Of a stretch of DNA of 64,000 nt, positions 7,354-16,504 are shown in pieces. Origin of the DNA: a virus; IMG/VR virus record IMGVR_UViG_3300006735_000002, positions 1 to 64,000 of that record; one strand, given 5' to 3'. Under the pieces are notes generated by a model. That model saw nothing but the letters and a program-made list of their open reading frames with translations. It was not told the DNA's origin and did no database searches. Numbering within the stretch: position 1 is the stretch's first letter; each line of letters opens with the position of its first letter. The translations under genes were made by a program, and so were the position numbers.

Positions 7354-8427
7354 GTGGCTATTTCTACCGAGGTCCTGAACACGACCTACCGACAGCTGAA
7401 GGGTCCGCTGATTGACACCTTCATGCGTCGTACGCCCTTTCTCGACACGCTCATGAAGAGCAACCGTGTCCGCCAGAACATCGACGGCGGCACGACCATC
7501 GAGCGCGCAATCATGACCGGCTCGCCGGCTCAGGGTCGCGGCATCTACAACGGCACCGAGCTGCTGAACCTCACCCGCAACAAGCGGACTGAGCAGCTCA
7601 AGGTCGAGCCGCACCGGCTCGCCGCTGCCATCGCCATCCCGAACCGCGAGCTCGCGCAGAACGATGGCCCCCTCGCCGTCATGCGCCTCATCGAGAAGTA
7701 CCCGGAGGCTTTCATGAAGTCGACGGACCGCTGCCTCGAGAGCTTCTTCCTGAGCGGTGCTGCTCCGACGGGCAACCACTCGTTCAACACGACCGCACTC
7801 TCCGGGTTCCTGACCCTGAACGGCCTGTTCGCGGGCGGTACCCTCACCGGCACCACCAACGGTCTTCTGGACTTCCTTGAGCCCTCGGCACAGTCGGGCG
7901 TCGCCAACACGGTGCAGTCCCTCGAGAAGAGTGAGGCCAAGTTCTACTACAACCAGTACAAGTCCATCTCTTCTTGGACCGCTGAAGGTCTGAAGAAGCT
8001 GGGTCAGGTCATCCGCCTCTGCGGTCACTACGGCGTTGAGGGTTCCCCGACCCTCGGCTTCATGGACCCCGACTCGATGACCAACCTCGAAGACAGCAAG
8101 CGCGGCCACGTTCGTGTCCAGCTGGTTGACGACGAGCAGGAGAAGTCGGATCTCCACACCATCACTCACAACGGTGTGACGTTCCACGAGTCCCTTGACC
8201 TCGATCGTACCCTCTCGGTGTTCAACACCACGGCTATGGCCAACGGTGGCGGCTACGTCCTGAACCCCGCGTACTTCGAGTTCAGCGTCCTTCAGGAGGC
8301 CGAGCTTTCGGACTTCGAGGACATGATCGCTTCCCAGGACGTGGTCGTCTCGAAGTTCCAGTTCCACGCCAACCTCATCTGCACCAACCTCGTTGCTCAG
8401 GGCTGCTTCAGCGGCTCGGCACTCTGA
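7354..8427 (+). CDS. Major capsid protein
   Basis: 357 aa. The GTG at 7354 is chosen over an upstream ATG (7246) because AGGAG lies seven bases before it and the upstream 36 residues are basic and unlike a capsid start. The protein opens AISTEVLNTTYRQLKGPLID and continues with GGTTIERAIMTG, an N-terminal-arm/E-loop-like pattern, then a helical spine and beta-rich P-domain, consistent with an HK97-fold capsid protein. It has its own strong promoter and terminator upstream and a decoration-type gene on each side, as expected for the most abundant virion protein. No protease or separate scaffold gene is seen next to it. Exact capsid family cannot be fixed without a profile search. Confidence 0.75.
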   Translation: MAISTEVLNTTYRQLKGPLIDTFMRRTPFLDTLMKSNRVRQNIDGGTTIERAIMTGSPAQGRGIYNGTELLNLTRNKRTEQLKVEPHRLAAAIAIPNRELAQNDGPLAVMRLIEKYPEAFMKSTDRCLESFFLSGAAPTGNHSFNTTALSGFLTLNGLFAGGTLTGTTNGLLDFLEPSAQSGVANTVQSLEKSEAKFYYNQYKSISSWTAEGLKKLGQVIRLCGHYGVEGSPTLGFMDPDSMTNLEDSKRGHVRVQLVDDEQEKSDLHTITHNGVTFHESLDLDRTLSVFNTTAMANGGGYVLNPAYFEFSVLQEAELSDFEDMIASQDVVVSKFQFHANLICTNLVAQGCFSGSAL

Positions 8428-8439
8428 TAGGAGGCTACT

Positions 8440-8922
8440 ATGCCTGTTACACGCGCATTTCCTGATGCAGTCACCACCGTAGACGCCACTGAGCAGTACG
8501 AACCAGGCACTGAGTGGCCCATGGACGCTGGCGAGGCCGAGGCTCTCGACAGCACCGTTCAGGGGCCCCAGCGGTGGGTTTACATCAAGTCGGGTGCAAC
8601 CATCGTTGAAGGCAATCTTATCGGCATCAAGGACGCAACGGCTGATTACGAAGGTGTCTTGATGCCGGCTAACGCGCCTCTCGGTCGTTTGATCGGTGTC
8701 GCTCAGCACGCGATTGCTTCGGGCAGTTACGGGTGGATTCTTCAGAAGGGTTTCGGCGAGGTGCTTGCTGACGCTGGCACCATTACCGCCAGCCAGGCTC
8801 TCATCACAGGCGACGCTGACGGTAAGGCTGACAGCTCTGCGACGCAGATGGACGCGACCTTCGGGTACGCGACCGAAGGTGCGGCTGAAGACGCTCTCGC
8901 AACCTGCTTCATCAACATCTGA
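8440..8922 (+). CDS. Probable head decoration protein (160 aa)
   Basis: ATG preceded by AGGAGG. Beta-rich protein with the pattern RWVYIKSGATIVEGNLIGIK, LGRLIGVAQHAIASGSYGWI and a closing ATEGAAEDALATCFINI. This matches the small beta-barrel proteins of the DUF2190/decoration type, where a G-rich loop precedes a bulky-aromatic strand. It follows the major capsid gene by 12 bases, so is probably co-transcribed. It is shorter than the 229-aa protein upstream, with which it may share ancestry. Confidence 0.5.
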   Translation: MPVTRAFPDAVTTVDATEQYEPGTEWPMDAGEAEALDSTVQGPQRWVYIKSGATIVEGNLIGIKDATADYEGVLMPANAPLGRLIGVAQHAIASGSYGWILQKGFGEVLADAGTITASQALITGDADGKADSSATQMDATFGYATEGAAEDALATCFINI

Positions 8923-8938
8923 CCCACTCCAGGTCAAC

Positions 8939-8973
8939 AACGCCCTCGTCAGCCTCGTGCTGGCGGGGGCGTT
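8939..8973 (+). terminator. Long hairpin after capsid block
   Basis: Fifteen-base arms 8939-8953 and 8959-8973 pair with only G-T wobbles around a five-base loop (CTCGT). The core GCCC..CG / CGGGGGC recurs in the hairpins at 7148 and 44855. There is no U tract, so it may be a factor-dependent or weak terminator, or an RNA end-stabilising element for capsid mRNA. The promoter-like TGATACACT follows immediately. Confidence 0.45.
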
Positions 8974-8978
8974 CTGCG

Positions 8979-8987
8979 TGATACACT
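8979..8987 (+). promoter_or_regulatory. Extended -10 promoter-like motif (TGATACACT)
   Basis: TG-A-TACACT 25 bases before the start at 9012, just after the capsid-block hairpin. The identical nonamer occurs at 10725 and 35158. Confidence 0.45.
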
Positions 8988-9011
8988 GCCGCCAAACAGT
9001 GAGAGGGTCGC

Positions 9012-10721
9012 ATGGACACCAGTCTCAAGGCTGCTCGGGAATACATCTACAACGACCGCTCTTGGGCCAGTACGGGCAAGACGCTTGACGGCCGGGTCAA
9101 CACCTGCCTTTTGCGAGCGCTGCGAGATGTTTCCGGCGAGGTGCCCGAGGCGCTGGTTCCTGAGGACAAGCACATCCACGTCCGAAAGAGTGTCGTGGGC
9201 AGTGACGATGACGTCAACGCAAAGATCAAGTCGACCACAGACCTCAAGGTCTTGCAGTTCGTTCGCTCGGGGACGTGGGTACCGACTGTTGACCGTACGT
9301 GGGACGGCATCATGCATCTCGAGGTCACTGACAGCGCTGGCCGTATTCGTCGTCGCCAGTGTCGAGAGTGGTGGTTGGCCAGCGGCGTGTACTACGTCAG
9401 CCTCGATCGCCCGTGGTTTGAGACCGGTGAAACAACTGAGTACGACTTTCGCATCTACCAGCCGGAGTTCTTCCTTCAGGCGAATGCGATTGAGATCCTG
9501 ACTCCGATGCAGCTGTTTGATGACAGCGAGCAGCTGGTGGGTCAGATTAGCAGCGGCACCGCTCGCCGCGAGTACCTGCCGGACTTTCGGCAGCGAGTCC
9601 AGGGTCGACCCACAGACTTCTGGCGTGGTCGATTCTTTCAGCTGCCTTCTCCGACAGAAGCGCCTATTGTAAGGTCGGTGGTGGCTGTGTCGGCTGACCA
9701 GACGCCGGAGAGGTCACTTCCCTGGGCGGGTCCGGTACCCGCGGGTAAGTTCGAGTTCTGCTACACGTACGCGTGGGGCCGCAAGGAGCAGGAGTGGGGC
9801 GAAACGCAGGGACTTTTTACTGATTCGGAGTGGGAGAGTGCTCCCAGCCCCGTCAGCACTGCGTTCGACCATGCGGTTGAGTTCGACGCCAACGTCACTC
9901 CGCTTGCACCGGCCACTGCGCAATACTCCGCCGCAAGCGCGATTGTCATCGAAATGAGCAACCTCGAAGAGATGCTCGACTTTGTCGGTAACCCTGAAGG
10001 AATCCTCGCGGATGACGCAAACTACCCTGACGTTTCAGGAAACCCTCTCCGATTTGGTCGAAGTGGTTTGCGCTTGAGACTTTATGTTCGACGGTTGGAA
10101 ACATACCGACAGTTCGGACCCGAGAAGACGTTTACCGAGACTCGAGCCACCGCCACGTCATTTAAGATTATCGAAGCAAGGCATCGCCTGAACCGGGTCG
10201 AAGCAGATGGTAAGTTCTACCTGTTGGCGGAGCTCAATCCGTTGGACCTCGATCCGATCACTTCCGACATGGCCACCGCGGCGTTGAAGCAGTTTGTAGT
10301 CAGTACGTTTACCTGGCAGGGCAAGATGCAGACGGTGGGTAGTGACAAGGCGATTGTGCCTGACCCGACGCGCCAGCTGGTCAAGAGCACCGGCTACTAC
10401 GCCTACCACATCTGGCCGACGCCGGACCAGAACTACGACATCGACGCACAGGTGTTGATGCAGCCCAAGGAGCTGGTCAACGACCAGGACCAGGTGCCAA
10501 TCAAGCAGGAAGCATTCAGTGCTTTCCTCGAGCTTGCGCTGGCGTACATGAGCCGGCTGGACGGTGTCGATCAGAACAGCGAGATGAAGCACCGAGCGCT
10601 GTACCGTCAGCTCGTGCGCCGTTTTCGGTCGCAGCACGGCGACAACAACGGGATCGTCGAGAACCGTGCCTGGGGCGACATTCGCCCACGCTACCGGTAT
10701 GGCACGTTCAGCGAAGGCTGA
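9012..10721 (+). CDS. Head-tail connector / tail-tube-like structural protein (569 aa)
   Basis: ATG with GAGAGGG upstream. The N-terminal region is helical and charged (residues 1-70), then beta-rich. The C-terminal 130 residues have the pattern TGYYAYHIWPTPDQNYDID, PIKQEAFSAFLELALAYM and a helical end. I associate this ending (WPxPD, then long helices) with adaptor or tail-tubular structural proteins encoded just after the capsid gene in podovirus-like phages, including ring proteins that sit below the portal. It is the first gene after the capsid cluster and precedes the propeller-like tail protein. No enzymatic motif is present. The exact ring position cannot be determined from sequence alone. 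Confidence 0.5.
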   Translation: MDTSLKAAREYIYNDRSWASTGKTLDGRVNTCLLRALRDVSGEVPEALVPEDKHIHVRKSVVGSDDDVNAKIKSTTDLKVLQFVRSGTWVPTVDRTWDGIMHLEVTDSAGRIRRRQCREWWLASGVYYVSLDRPWFETGETTEYDFRIYQPEFFLQANAIEILTPMQLFDDSEQLVGQISSGTARREYLPDFRQRVQGRPTDFWRGRFFQLPSPTEAPIVRSVVAVSADQTPERSLPWAGPVPAGKFEFCYTYAWGRKEQEWGETQGLFTDSEWESAPSPVSTAFDHAVEFDANVTPLAPATAQYSAASAIVIEMSNLEEMLDFVGNPEGILADDANYPDVSGNPLRFGRSGLRLRLYVRRLETYRQFGPEKTFTETRATATSFKIIEARHRLNRVEADGKFYLLAELNPLDLDPITSDMATAALKQFVVSTFTWQGKMQTVGSDKAIVPDPTRQLVKSTGYYAYHIWPTPDQNYDIDAQVLMQPKELVNDQDQVPIKQEAFSAFLELALAYMSRLDGVDQNSEMKHRALYRQLVRRFRSQHGDNNGIVENRAWGDIRPRYRYGTFSEG

Positions 10722-10724
10722 GCG

Positions 10725-10733
10725 TGATACACT
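10725..10733 (+). promoter_or_regulatory. Extended -10 promoter-like motif (TGATACACT)
   Basis: TG-A-TACACT begins four bases after the stop of the connector gene and lies 27 bases before the ATG at 10760. Identical to the motifs at 8979 and 35158. Confidence 0.45.
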
Positions 10734-10759
10734 CCGGCGTCACCTAAAGGAGCAACAAC

Positions 10760-11245
10760 ATGGCAAACGCGCCGCATTACGGTAATCCTCCCAAGATCGG
10801 TCAGGTCTTCTGCCGCGACGACGAACACATGGGCCGCTACGAAGCGATGCTCGTGTGGCTCAACGTCCGCGACGGAGGTCACTGGGACGGGATGCTGGTC
10901 ACCAACGAGAACTTCTTCCCCGTGTCCTCGAACCGGTTCACGCAGGCGGTCCATCACACGGACTGGCGTCCGGTGGATTGGGTGTGGAGCGACGGCGCGT
11001 TCCTGTTTGCCCCCGGCCACCTTGAGTGGAGTCAGGAAAAGTCGCAGTGGGTCGAGCGGTCGACGCCAGCAGTTGCCGCTCCCGCGTCTGCGCTTCCTTC
11101 GAGGAAGGTCCTTCCCGAGCCGAAGAAGCAGGAGCATCATGCTACCTGGCGCGCACGGTGCCGCCGCAAGTTCCCGGCGCTCGATAGCGACGAAGGTCTC
11201 GCCCTGCTCGGCGAGGTCTGGAACGAGTACAAGACGAAGGGGTAA
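10760..11245 (+). CDS. Hypothetical tail-region protein (161 aa)
   Basis: ATG with AAAGGAG seven bases upstream. The first 95 residues are a compact domain rich in Trp and aromatic residues (VWLNVRDGGHWDGMLV, TDWRPVDWVWSDGAF), followed by a Pro/Ala-rich linker (105-125). A basic helical end (WRARCRRKFPALDSDEGLAL) looks like a short nucleic-acid- or protein-binding helix pair. No family is recognised. It sits three bases before the propeller-type tail gene and probably is translated with it. Confidence 0.55.
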   Translation: MANAPHYGNPPKIGQVFCRDDEHMGRYEAMLVWLNVRDGGHWDGMLVTNENFFPVSSNRFTQAVHHTDWRPVDWVWSDGAFLFAPGHLEWSQEKSQWVERSTPAVAAPASALPSRKVLPEPKKQEHHATWRARCRRKFPALDSDEGLALLGEVWNEYKTKG

Positions 11246-11248
11246 GGA

Positions 11249-13417
11249 ATGGCTGGACCTGGTCAGCGCGCGGTCTCACAGGTCCGCATTCAGAGCGGGC
11301 AGGCTCAGGTCCAGTACGCTCCGACGAACCTCGCGTACAAGATCAAGAACCTCGAGTTGACCCCGGAGGGAACCCTCCGGGCGATTCGGGGCTCTTGCCC
11401 GTACGAGCCTAACCGTGGTGGTGACCAGTACGGCGCCAGCGCAAAGTCGCTACAGAACGGCTTTGACGTTTTCGGCCGCATCTTGAGCATTCAAGACGTA
11501 ACCAAGATCTACGGCATCTTCCACGCGGGGTTGCTGCAGGGGAAGGCTCCGACGCTGATCGTGCGCGCAGGCACAGCGCTGTACCTGCACGCAGGCTGGC
11601 GCCGCTCTTGGAAGCGCATCTACCCCGTTAATCCAGACGACCAGGGACTGACCGACGACGGGCGCGCCGGCTATCCAGACATGTTCACCGTGGTCAACAA
11701 CACCATCGTGTGGTCAAACGGCATCGACCCAGCGCTGGTTATCTCGTACGACGGGATGGTTGTGCCTTTGGGTTTCAGTAAACCCCCAGGTCCGCCCGAA
11801 GCGTCAGGTCCTCAGCAGCCCGGCGACATCATCAAAGACTACCCGAATCAGGACGGCTACACGTGGCCAGGCCGCATCGGGACCATTGGCGACTACGTTG
11901 ACAACAACGATGGCGCTGTGCTCGCTGGTCGTTGGAAGTACGCGGCGGCTTATGAAGACATTCACGGAAACATCTCACCGTTGTCGGGCGAGAGTGTCGA
12001 GATTTCGATCGCGCTGCAGCGAGCGAATGCGTTTGTGGAGATTGACACGAGCGTAAGCCCCGACCTGAAGAAGTTCGATCGAAGCACGTTGCTCGACAAC
12101 CTGCCTCGGCAGTTTGTGGTCAAGGGGTCGGGAGATGCGCCTGAGCATGCGGTCGCTACGCGGCTGTATCGTACGCCCGACGGCAACCGATTCCCTGGCA
12201 CCTACCGACTGGTGACCCGAATGGCGGGCACAAAGAGCTTTGTCTACGCAGACAACGTGCCGGACAGCCGCTTGGGTGAGCCCGCGAAGGACTACCTGCC
12301 GACACCTCGGTTCAGTTCGATGACTTCGCACGCAGGGTCGTTGGTCGTCGCTGAGGGGCCCTACGTCATGCGCAGTGAGGTCGGTTACCCCGGCACCTTC
12401 CCTGCGGAGTTCGCGACGACGCCTGACCCTGACGGAGCCATTGTGACTGCGCTTGCCAGCCACGCGGGCAGGCTCATCGCGTTTACCGAGCGGGCGATGA
12501 TCGACATCACCGATCCGACCGCACCGCCGCAAGTCATGGTGCGCGGTATCGGTTGTGTGGCTCCACGGTCGCTTCAGGGGCTGCCGGACGGGACGCTTAT
12601 CTGGCTTAGCCGTGACGCCTTCTACGGATGGAATCCCGAGAAGGGCCTGATGAAGCTGAGCGATCCGATTCATCGACTGGTGAAGACGGAGCTTGCCACG
12701 GGGTCACTGCGCAATGCGGTGTCTATCATTGAGCCTGAGAGCCGTGACTATCGCTGCGCAGTGGCCAAGGCCGGGGAGTTCGACAATGAGCTCATCTTGG
12801 CTTTTGACGGACAGGGCTGGAGAGAGATTGAGCTCGGGTACAAGGTCAGCGACATGTGCATCACTGACGACCCCCGATACCTGGTGCTGTTTGCTGGAGG
12901 GTCTCGCCGCTCGGTCCCCGCTGCGATTGGTAGTGGACTTTCTCTACAAGCGACCTCTTACGACGTCTACGTCATGAGTCATGAGACTACCGTCAGCTCG
13001 GGACCTCAACTGACTTACGAGTTCCAGAGTGCGTGGCTACGTGGCGACGACAACGCGCTGCAGCCGATCCATGTACACAACCTGTACATCGGCATGATCG
13101 ACGAGGTCAACGAGACTCTCGACGTAGAAATATTCTCGAATGGGTCATTCGAGCCTGACACAGACAGTCCGCGCAAGCTCAAGTCTGTCGGCGTGAAGAT
13201 TGAGGACCTTCTCGGGGACTTCGTCTTGGGGCAGGGGAAGGCGCACTCACGTCGACTGTACTGGCGACGTGTCCCCATCGGGCTGCAGAGCGTCAACACC
13301 TGGGCGTTTAAGCTCAAGTCTAAGACGCCGTTTCACATCGCGTCGTTCGCTTTCCAGACGTCGTTTGCGACCATGGGCGACCAGCTCGCCCGCATCCCTC
13401 TGGGCGAGGACGAGTAA
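11249..13417 (+). CDS. Tail hub / stabilisation-like protein with beta-propeller pattern (722 aa)
   Basis: ATG three bases after the upstream stop; AAGG is the only ribosome-binding element, so translational coupling is likely. The sequence is beta-rich throughout, with repeated blade-like strands (TVVNNTIVWSNGIDPALVIS, SMTSHAGSLVVAEGPYVM, ALASHAGRLIAFTERAMI, PDGTLIWLSRDAFYGW). This resembles the tail-needle-connecting or stabilisation proteins of P22-like phages and the tubular B proteins of T7-like phages, which build propellers below the portal ring. The C-terminal 150 residues are a separate beta sandwich-like region. The role is inferred from blade pattern and place between connector and appendage genes. 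Confidence 0.55.
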   Translation: MAGPGQRAVSQVRIQSGQAQVQYAPTNLAYKIKNLELTPEGTLRAIRGSCPYEPNRGGDQYGASAKSLQNGFDVFGRILSIQDVTKIYGIFHAGLLQGKAPTLIVRAGTALYLHAGWRRSWKRIYPVNPDDQGLTDDGRAGYPDMFTVVNNTIVWSNGIDPALVISYDGMVVPLGFSKPPGPPEASGPQQPGDIIKDYPNQDGYTWPGRIGTIGDYVDNNDGAVLAGRWKYAAAYEDIHGNISPLSGESVEISIALQRANAFVEIDTSVSPDLKKFDRSTLLDNLPRQFVVKGSGDAPEHAVATRLYRTPDGNRFPGTYRLVTRMAGTKSFVYADNVPDSRLGEPAKDYLPTPRFSSMTSHAGSLVVAEGPYVMRSEVGYPGTFPAEFATTPDPDGAIVTALASHAGRLIAFTERAMIDITDPTAPPQVMVRGIGCVAPRSLQGLPDGTLIWLSRDAFYGWNPEKGLMKLSDPIHRLVKTELATGSLRNAVSIIEPESRDYRCAVAKAGEFDNELILAFDGQGWREIELGYKVSDMCITDDPRYLVLFAGGSRRSVPAAIGSGLSLQATSYDVYVMSHETTVSSGPQLTYEFQSAWLRGDDNALQPIHVHNLYIGMIDEVNETLDVEIFSNGSFEPDTDSPRKLKSVGVKIEDLLGDFVLGQGKAHSRRLYWRRVPIGLQSVNTWAFKLKSKTPFHIASFAFQTSFATMGDQLARIPLGEDE

Positions 13418-15630
13418 TGTCTGGTGATTACCTGTTCCCTAAGCGGAAGTTCAAGAAAGGTGAGCCGCTCGACAAGGTTGAGCTGAACGACGCGCTGCAA
13501 GTGGCCGCTGAGCGACTGAACGGTCATCTGGGGCCACACAACATTCGGGCGCCTCTGGCGACATCTTTGTCGTCTGCCGCCGGTACGTTCTTTCGAACTA
13601 AGACAGTTTCGGTTGGGTCTGACCCTCTTCTGGTAAACGGCGCTGGTTCTACGCCAGGTAAGAGTCCGCAGCCTGGCGCTGCCGGAGCGTTTCTTCTGGA
13701 GCAAACAACGGGCTGGCAGCCAGTGACAGGCGCTGAAGACATGCTCATTGCGGTGTCTACCGGAGCCTCGTCTCTTGCGATTACTGCGCAAGCTGCTCAT
13801 TGCCTGGCGGGTGACTTTGACGGAACCACCGCGAGGTTCCGCGTAACTGTTCCGCGGTTTACTGACCCCGATCTCAAGTCCGGCGGAGGTAAGAGCACCT
13901 TCGCGGAACTCGACGTAATCGTGACGCTGGATTCGTTTCAGGCTGCCTTTACGAACCTGTTGGTGCGCGATTCGAGAAACTTCGCTTCTGCTGCGGAGCA
14001 GTCGAAAGAAGTCGCAAGACTCATCGCTGCCGGCGCACAGAGTGCGACCTACGCGCCCAGCTCTGACGCCGAGAAGGTTGTCACGAAAGGCTGGGTAGAA
14101 GCCTCAGGGTATGAGGTCAAAGCGGCAGGGCGCGATCTCATCTTCACAAACACAGTGACCGGCGCTGTTTCTGGGACGTTCAAGATCTCGTTCGCCTACA
14201 GCAACATCTCTGGTGCGGGCAACCCGATTATCGACATGACCGAGGTAAGGGAGGGCTCGACGTCTAGCGTGTTCGAGGCGTTGAGCGACCTACCTTCTGC
14301 GACCACCAAGCCCGGCGCAGGCACGGCAACCGCTGCAGAAGTGGTTGTGTATTACCCCGCACAGATTCAGTACGCTCTGCGCGTAGACGGTGTGGTCATT
14401 ACTGAGACCATCACGGGACGCTTCGACAACGAGCAGGCGCCGCTTACTCCTGCGCGCATCGTTGACCCCAGAGACACCGGTGCGGTTGCTGGCATCTCAG
14501 GTCCGATGCTTGGTCGATTTCGAGAGCGTCCTGACGCGATTAACATCCCGATGTTCTGCGCGAGACTGACTGCCTCGGTGGATGTTGAGCCTGGCGACCA
14601 CGTGGTCGAGCTGGTGGTTCGACGTGTCCCCACAGGTCGCCGCCGGTCGTTTACCCCGCCACCTCCGTCTGTCGGAGATGTCGACAGTTCCGTGACGTAT
14701 CTTCCGGCAGAGAACAAGGTTTACGTCTACTCTCGGCAGCTGGCCGTGACAGATATTCCGGCTGAGCCGGTTGAATCTTCTCCGTTCGGTACTCCGTCGG
14801 TTGTTGCGTCGTACAGCGACGAAGATGTGGTCACCAAGAAAAACTTGGTTGACCAGAGGCTTCAGAAGGTAGCCGACGAGTCTAACGACATTCAAGCATT
14901 CCAGGTCGCGCGAGGAGCAATCAACGGTGACCACCTGCAGGGTTTCTCTTCAGTAATCGCTGCCGCTTCGGGCACAGTGGGTGTTTCGATCTTTACTTCG
15001 GCGTCAAACGCGTATGCCTACCCGCCGGGACCCGCGATTGCCTTCGGAAATCAACGGTTTTTTCACCCAGTTCCGTCGTCTTGGTTGCAGATGGCTACAG
15101 CTGATCTTCCTGTAGACGCAACCCCTCCGGTTGAGTGCGTGCTGACGGTAGAAGGCAACGTGTTTATCGAGAGGCTGGTTCATTCGTCGTTGACGCAGAA
15201 CAAGATGCACCTGGGCGCCGCGTGCTTCTTGATCGCGATTCGATCGACAACGACGGGAGTTTGGTACGCCTGGAGGCCCAGCCTCGCATGGGTCAACAGC
15301 AACAACTACATCGCCTACCAGGTCAGTAAAACCAACGATGATTTGCACCCCCGCAGCAGCAAGGTCGGTCTGAACTACCTGTCGCGCTACGGTCCGAACG
15401 GAAGCAGCTCCGTAGTTTCGGGAGACGAGCCAGGAGATTTTGTGGATGTGCCGGTGACGGCGTACGTGGATTTCTCCGGGGTCGTCGCAGGTTCAGTGAC
15501 ACGCGCTCTGGGTGTGTCGATCGATCAGGTCGCGATTTTCGGAGCCGCCGCATGGATGGGACCTGCAGGGAGCGATACCGTTGTGCGTTGCCGGCATTCG
15601 ACGATCAACGCTGTCGTAATGAAGTCGTGA
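13417..15630 (+). CDS. Tail appendage / fibre-like protein (737 aa)
   Basis: The ATG overlaps the preceding stop by one base (TAATG), with GAGGA upstream. The N-terminus (GEPLDKVELNDALQ, LNGHLGPHNIRAPL) looks like a virion anchor. The rest is Ser/Thr/Gly-rich beta structure, with a Pro-rich hinge (FTPPPPSVGDV) near residue 412 and a long beta C-terminus with many aromatic and Ser residues. These features fit a tail fibre or spike. No pectate-lyase repeats or enzyme motif are obvious. The next gene has a similar N-terminal anchor pattern and a similar ending, so the two may be diverged copies that assemble together. Receptor binding is an inference. Confidence 0.5.
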   Translation: MSGDYLFPKRKFKKGEPLDKVELNDALQVAAERLNGHLGPHNIRAPLATSLSSAAGTFFRTKTVSVGSDPLLVNGAGSTPGKSPQPGAAGAFLLEQTTGWQPVTGAEDMLIAVSTGASSLAITAQAAHCLAGDFDGTTARFRVTVPRFTDPDLKSGGGKSTFAELDVIVTLDSFQAAFTNLLVRDSRNFASAAEQSKEVARLIAAGAQSATYAPSSDAEKVVTKGWVEASGYEVKAAGRDLIFTNTVTGAVSGTFKISFAYSNISGAGNPIIDMTEVREGSTSSVFEALSDLPSATTKPGAGTATAAEVVVYYPAQIQYALRVDGVVITETITGRFDNEQAPLTPARIVDPRDTGAVAGISGPMLGRFRERPDAINIPMFCARLTASVDVEPGDHVVELVVRRVPTGRRRSFTPPPPSVGDVDSSVTYLPAENKVYVYSRQLAVTDIPAEPVESSPFGTPSVVASYSDEDVVTKKNLVDQRLQKVADESNDIQAFQVARGAINGDHLQGFSSVIAAASGTVGVSIFTSASNAYAYPPGPAIAFGNQRFFHPVPSSWLQMATADLPVDATPPVECVLTVEGNVFIERLVHSSLTQNKMHLGAACFLIAIRSTTTGVWYAWRPSLAWVNSNNYIAYQVSKTNDDLHPRSSKVGLNYLSRYGPNGSSSVVSGDEPGDFVDVPVTAYVDFSGVVAGSVTRALGVSIDQVAIFGAAAWMGPAGSDTVVRCRHSTINAVVMKS

Positions 15631-15637
15631 GGTTGAC

Positions 15638-16474
15638 ATGGCCCAGGTAGTGATTCCCGCGACGTTTATCGATGGACAGGTGTTGCCTGTCGATGACCTC
15701 AATAAAGCGCTGTACTCGAAGACCCCTGGCGAGGGCGTCTACTCTGAGCCTAACGGAGGCATTCAGCTACAGTCTACGCAGAACGGCGGCACAGACTTTG
15801 AGCTCCGCCAAGAGCACCTGCAGCCTGAGCAGGTGGTCAAGACTCGTTTTGACGGTGGCTGGCATACACTCGACAACATGAGCGACGTAAGCGGCCAGAC
15901 CGCCGTAAAAGCCAACAACGTCGAGGTAGCTCGTGACCAGGCTCTTCCTGGTTGCGGCTTGAGAATCTACGTGCCGTTCGACGCCGCTGCGGTGCGGTGG
16001 AATATCTCTTTCTTCTTTTACGTAGCGAAGTGGCTTGGGTTGAGCGCAACCGCGGGCGACGACCCGATCTTTTCTTCTGAGGGCGGTAGTATCCAGACCT
16101 TCTTGTTTGTCGACGGGGTCGAACAAAGCTCTTGGCGACGAGAATACCCGATGACGTGGTTTAAGCGCGCCGTCGCCGACTACGCGGCGGTTTCCGGGGC
16201 GAACGACAACGAATCCCCCTACTCAACGGAAGCAGAGCAAGCTTCGTTCATGAACCTTAGCTATCTGCAGACCGAAGTTGAGCAGGGGTTCCATGAAGCC
16301 TACCTGGGCTTCTACGTCAAGCCCACGAGGGCTTCTGGCGGAGGCGTCGCGAAGTTCTTGCGCGAGACGGTCATCAAGTACGACAAGTCGAACTCGACGG
16401 TCAAGAAGAACCTCGAGCTCTATCAGCGGCTGGGGATCGGTTGTCGCAATGCCCGCGTCGTCGCATTCCGATGA
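15638..16474 (+). CDS. Tail appendage protein, possible paralogue of the preceding one (278 aa)
   Basis: ATG with GAGGTTGAC upstream, seven bases after the preceding gene. Residues 1-65 repeat the layout of the 737-aa protein's anchor: a GQVLPVDDLNKAL segment, then ELRQEHLQPEQVV. The remainder is a single beta domain with many aromatic residues (NISFFFYVAKWLGL, EAYLGFYVKPTRA), ending GIGCRNARVVAFR. It could be a short fibre or spike tip that binds the host or the longer fibre. Unrecognised family. Confidence 0.45.
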   Translation: MAQVVIPATFIDGQVLPVDDLNKALYSKTPGEGVYSEPNGGIQLQSTQNGGTDFELRQEHLQPEQVVKTRFDGGWHTLDNMSDVSGQTAVKANNVEVARDQALPGCGLRIYVPFDAAAVRWNISFFFYVAKWLGLSATAGDDPIFSSEGGSIQTFLFVDGVEQSSWRREYPMTWFKRAVADYAAVSGANDNESPYSTEAEQASFMNLSYLQTEVEQGFHEAYLGFYVKPTRASGGGVAKFLRETVIKYDKSNSTVKKNLELYQRLGIGCRNARVVAFR

Positions 16475-16477
16475 CCG

Positions 16478-16486
16478 TGCTAATCT
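16478..16486 (+). promoter_or_regulatory. Extended -10 promoter-like motif (TGCTAATCT)
   Basis: TG-C-TAATCT, 18 bases before the ATG at 16505 and just after the upstream stop. It fits the TGnTAnnCT pattern found before other transcription-unit starts. Confidence 0.35.
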
Positions 16487-16504
16487 CATCCTCGGAGGTC
16501 TGAC

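Noticed and set aside
7336-8940. 534-aa minus-strand frame opposite the capsid genes
   Set aside because: It is the antisense shadow of the capsid and decoration genes; no promoter or ribosome-binding site, Val/Leu/Arg composition of reversed codons.
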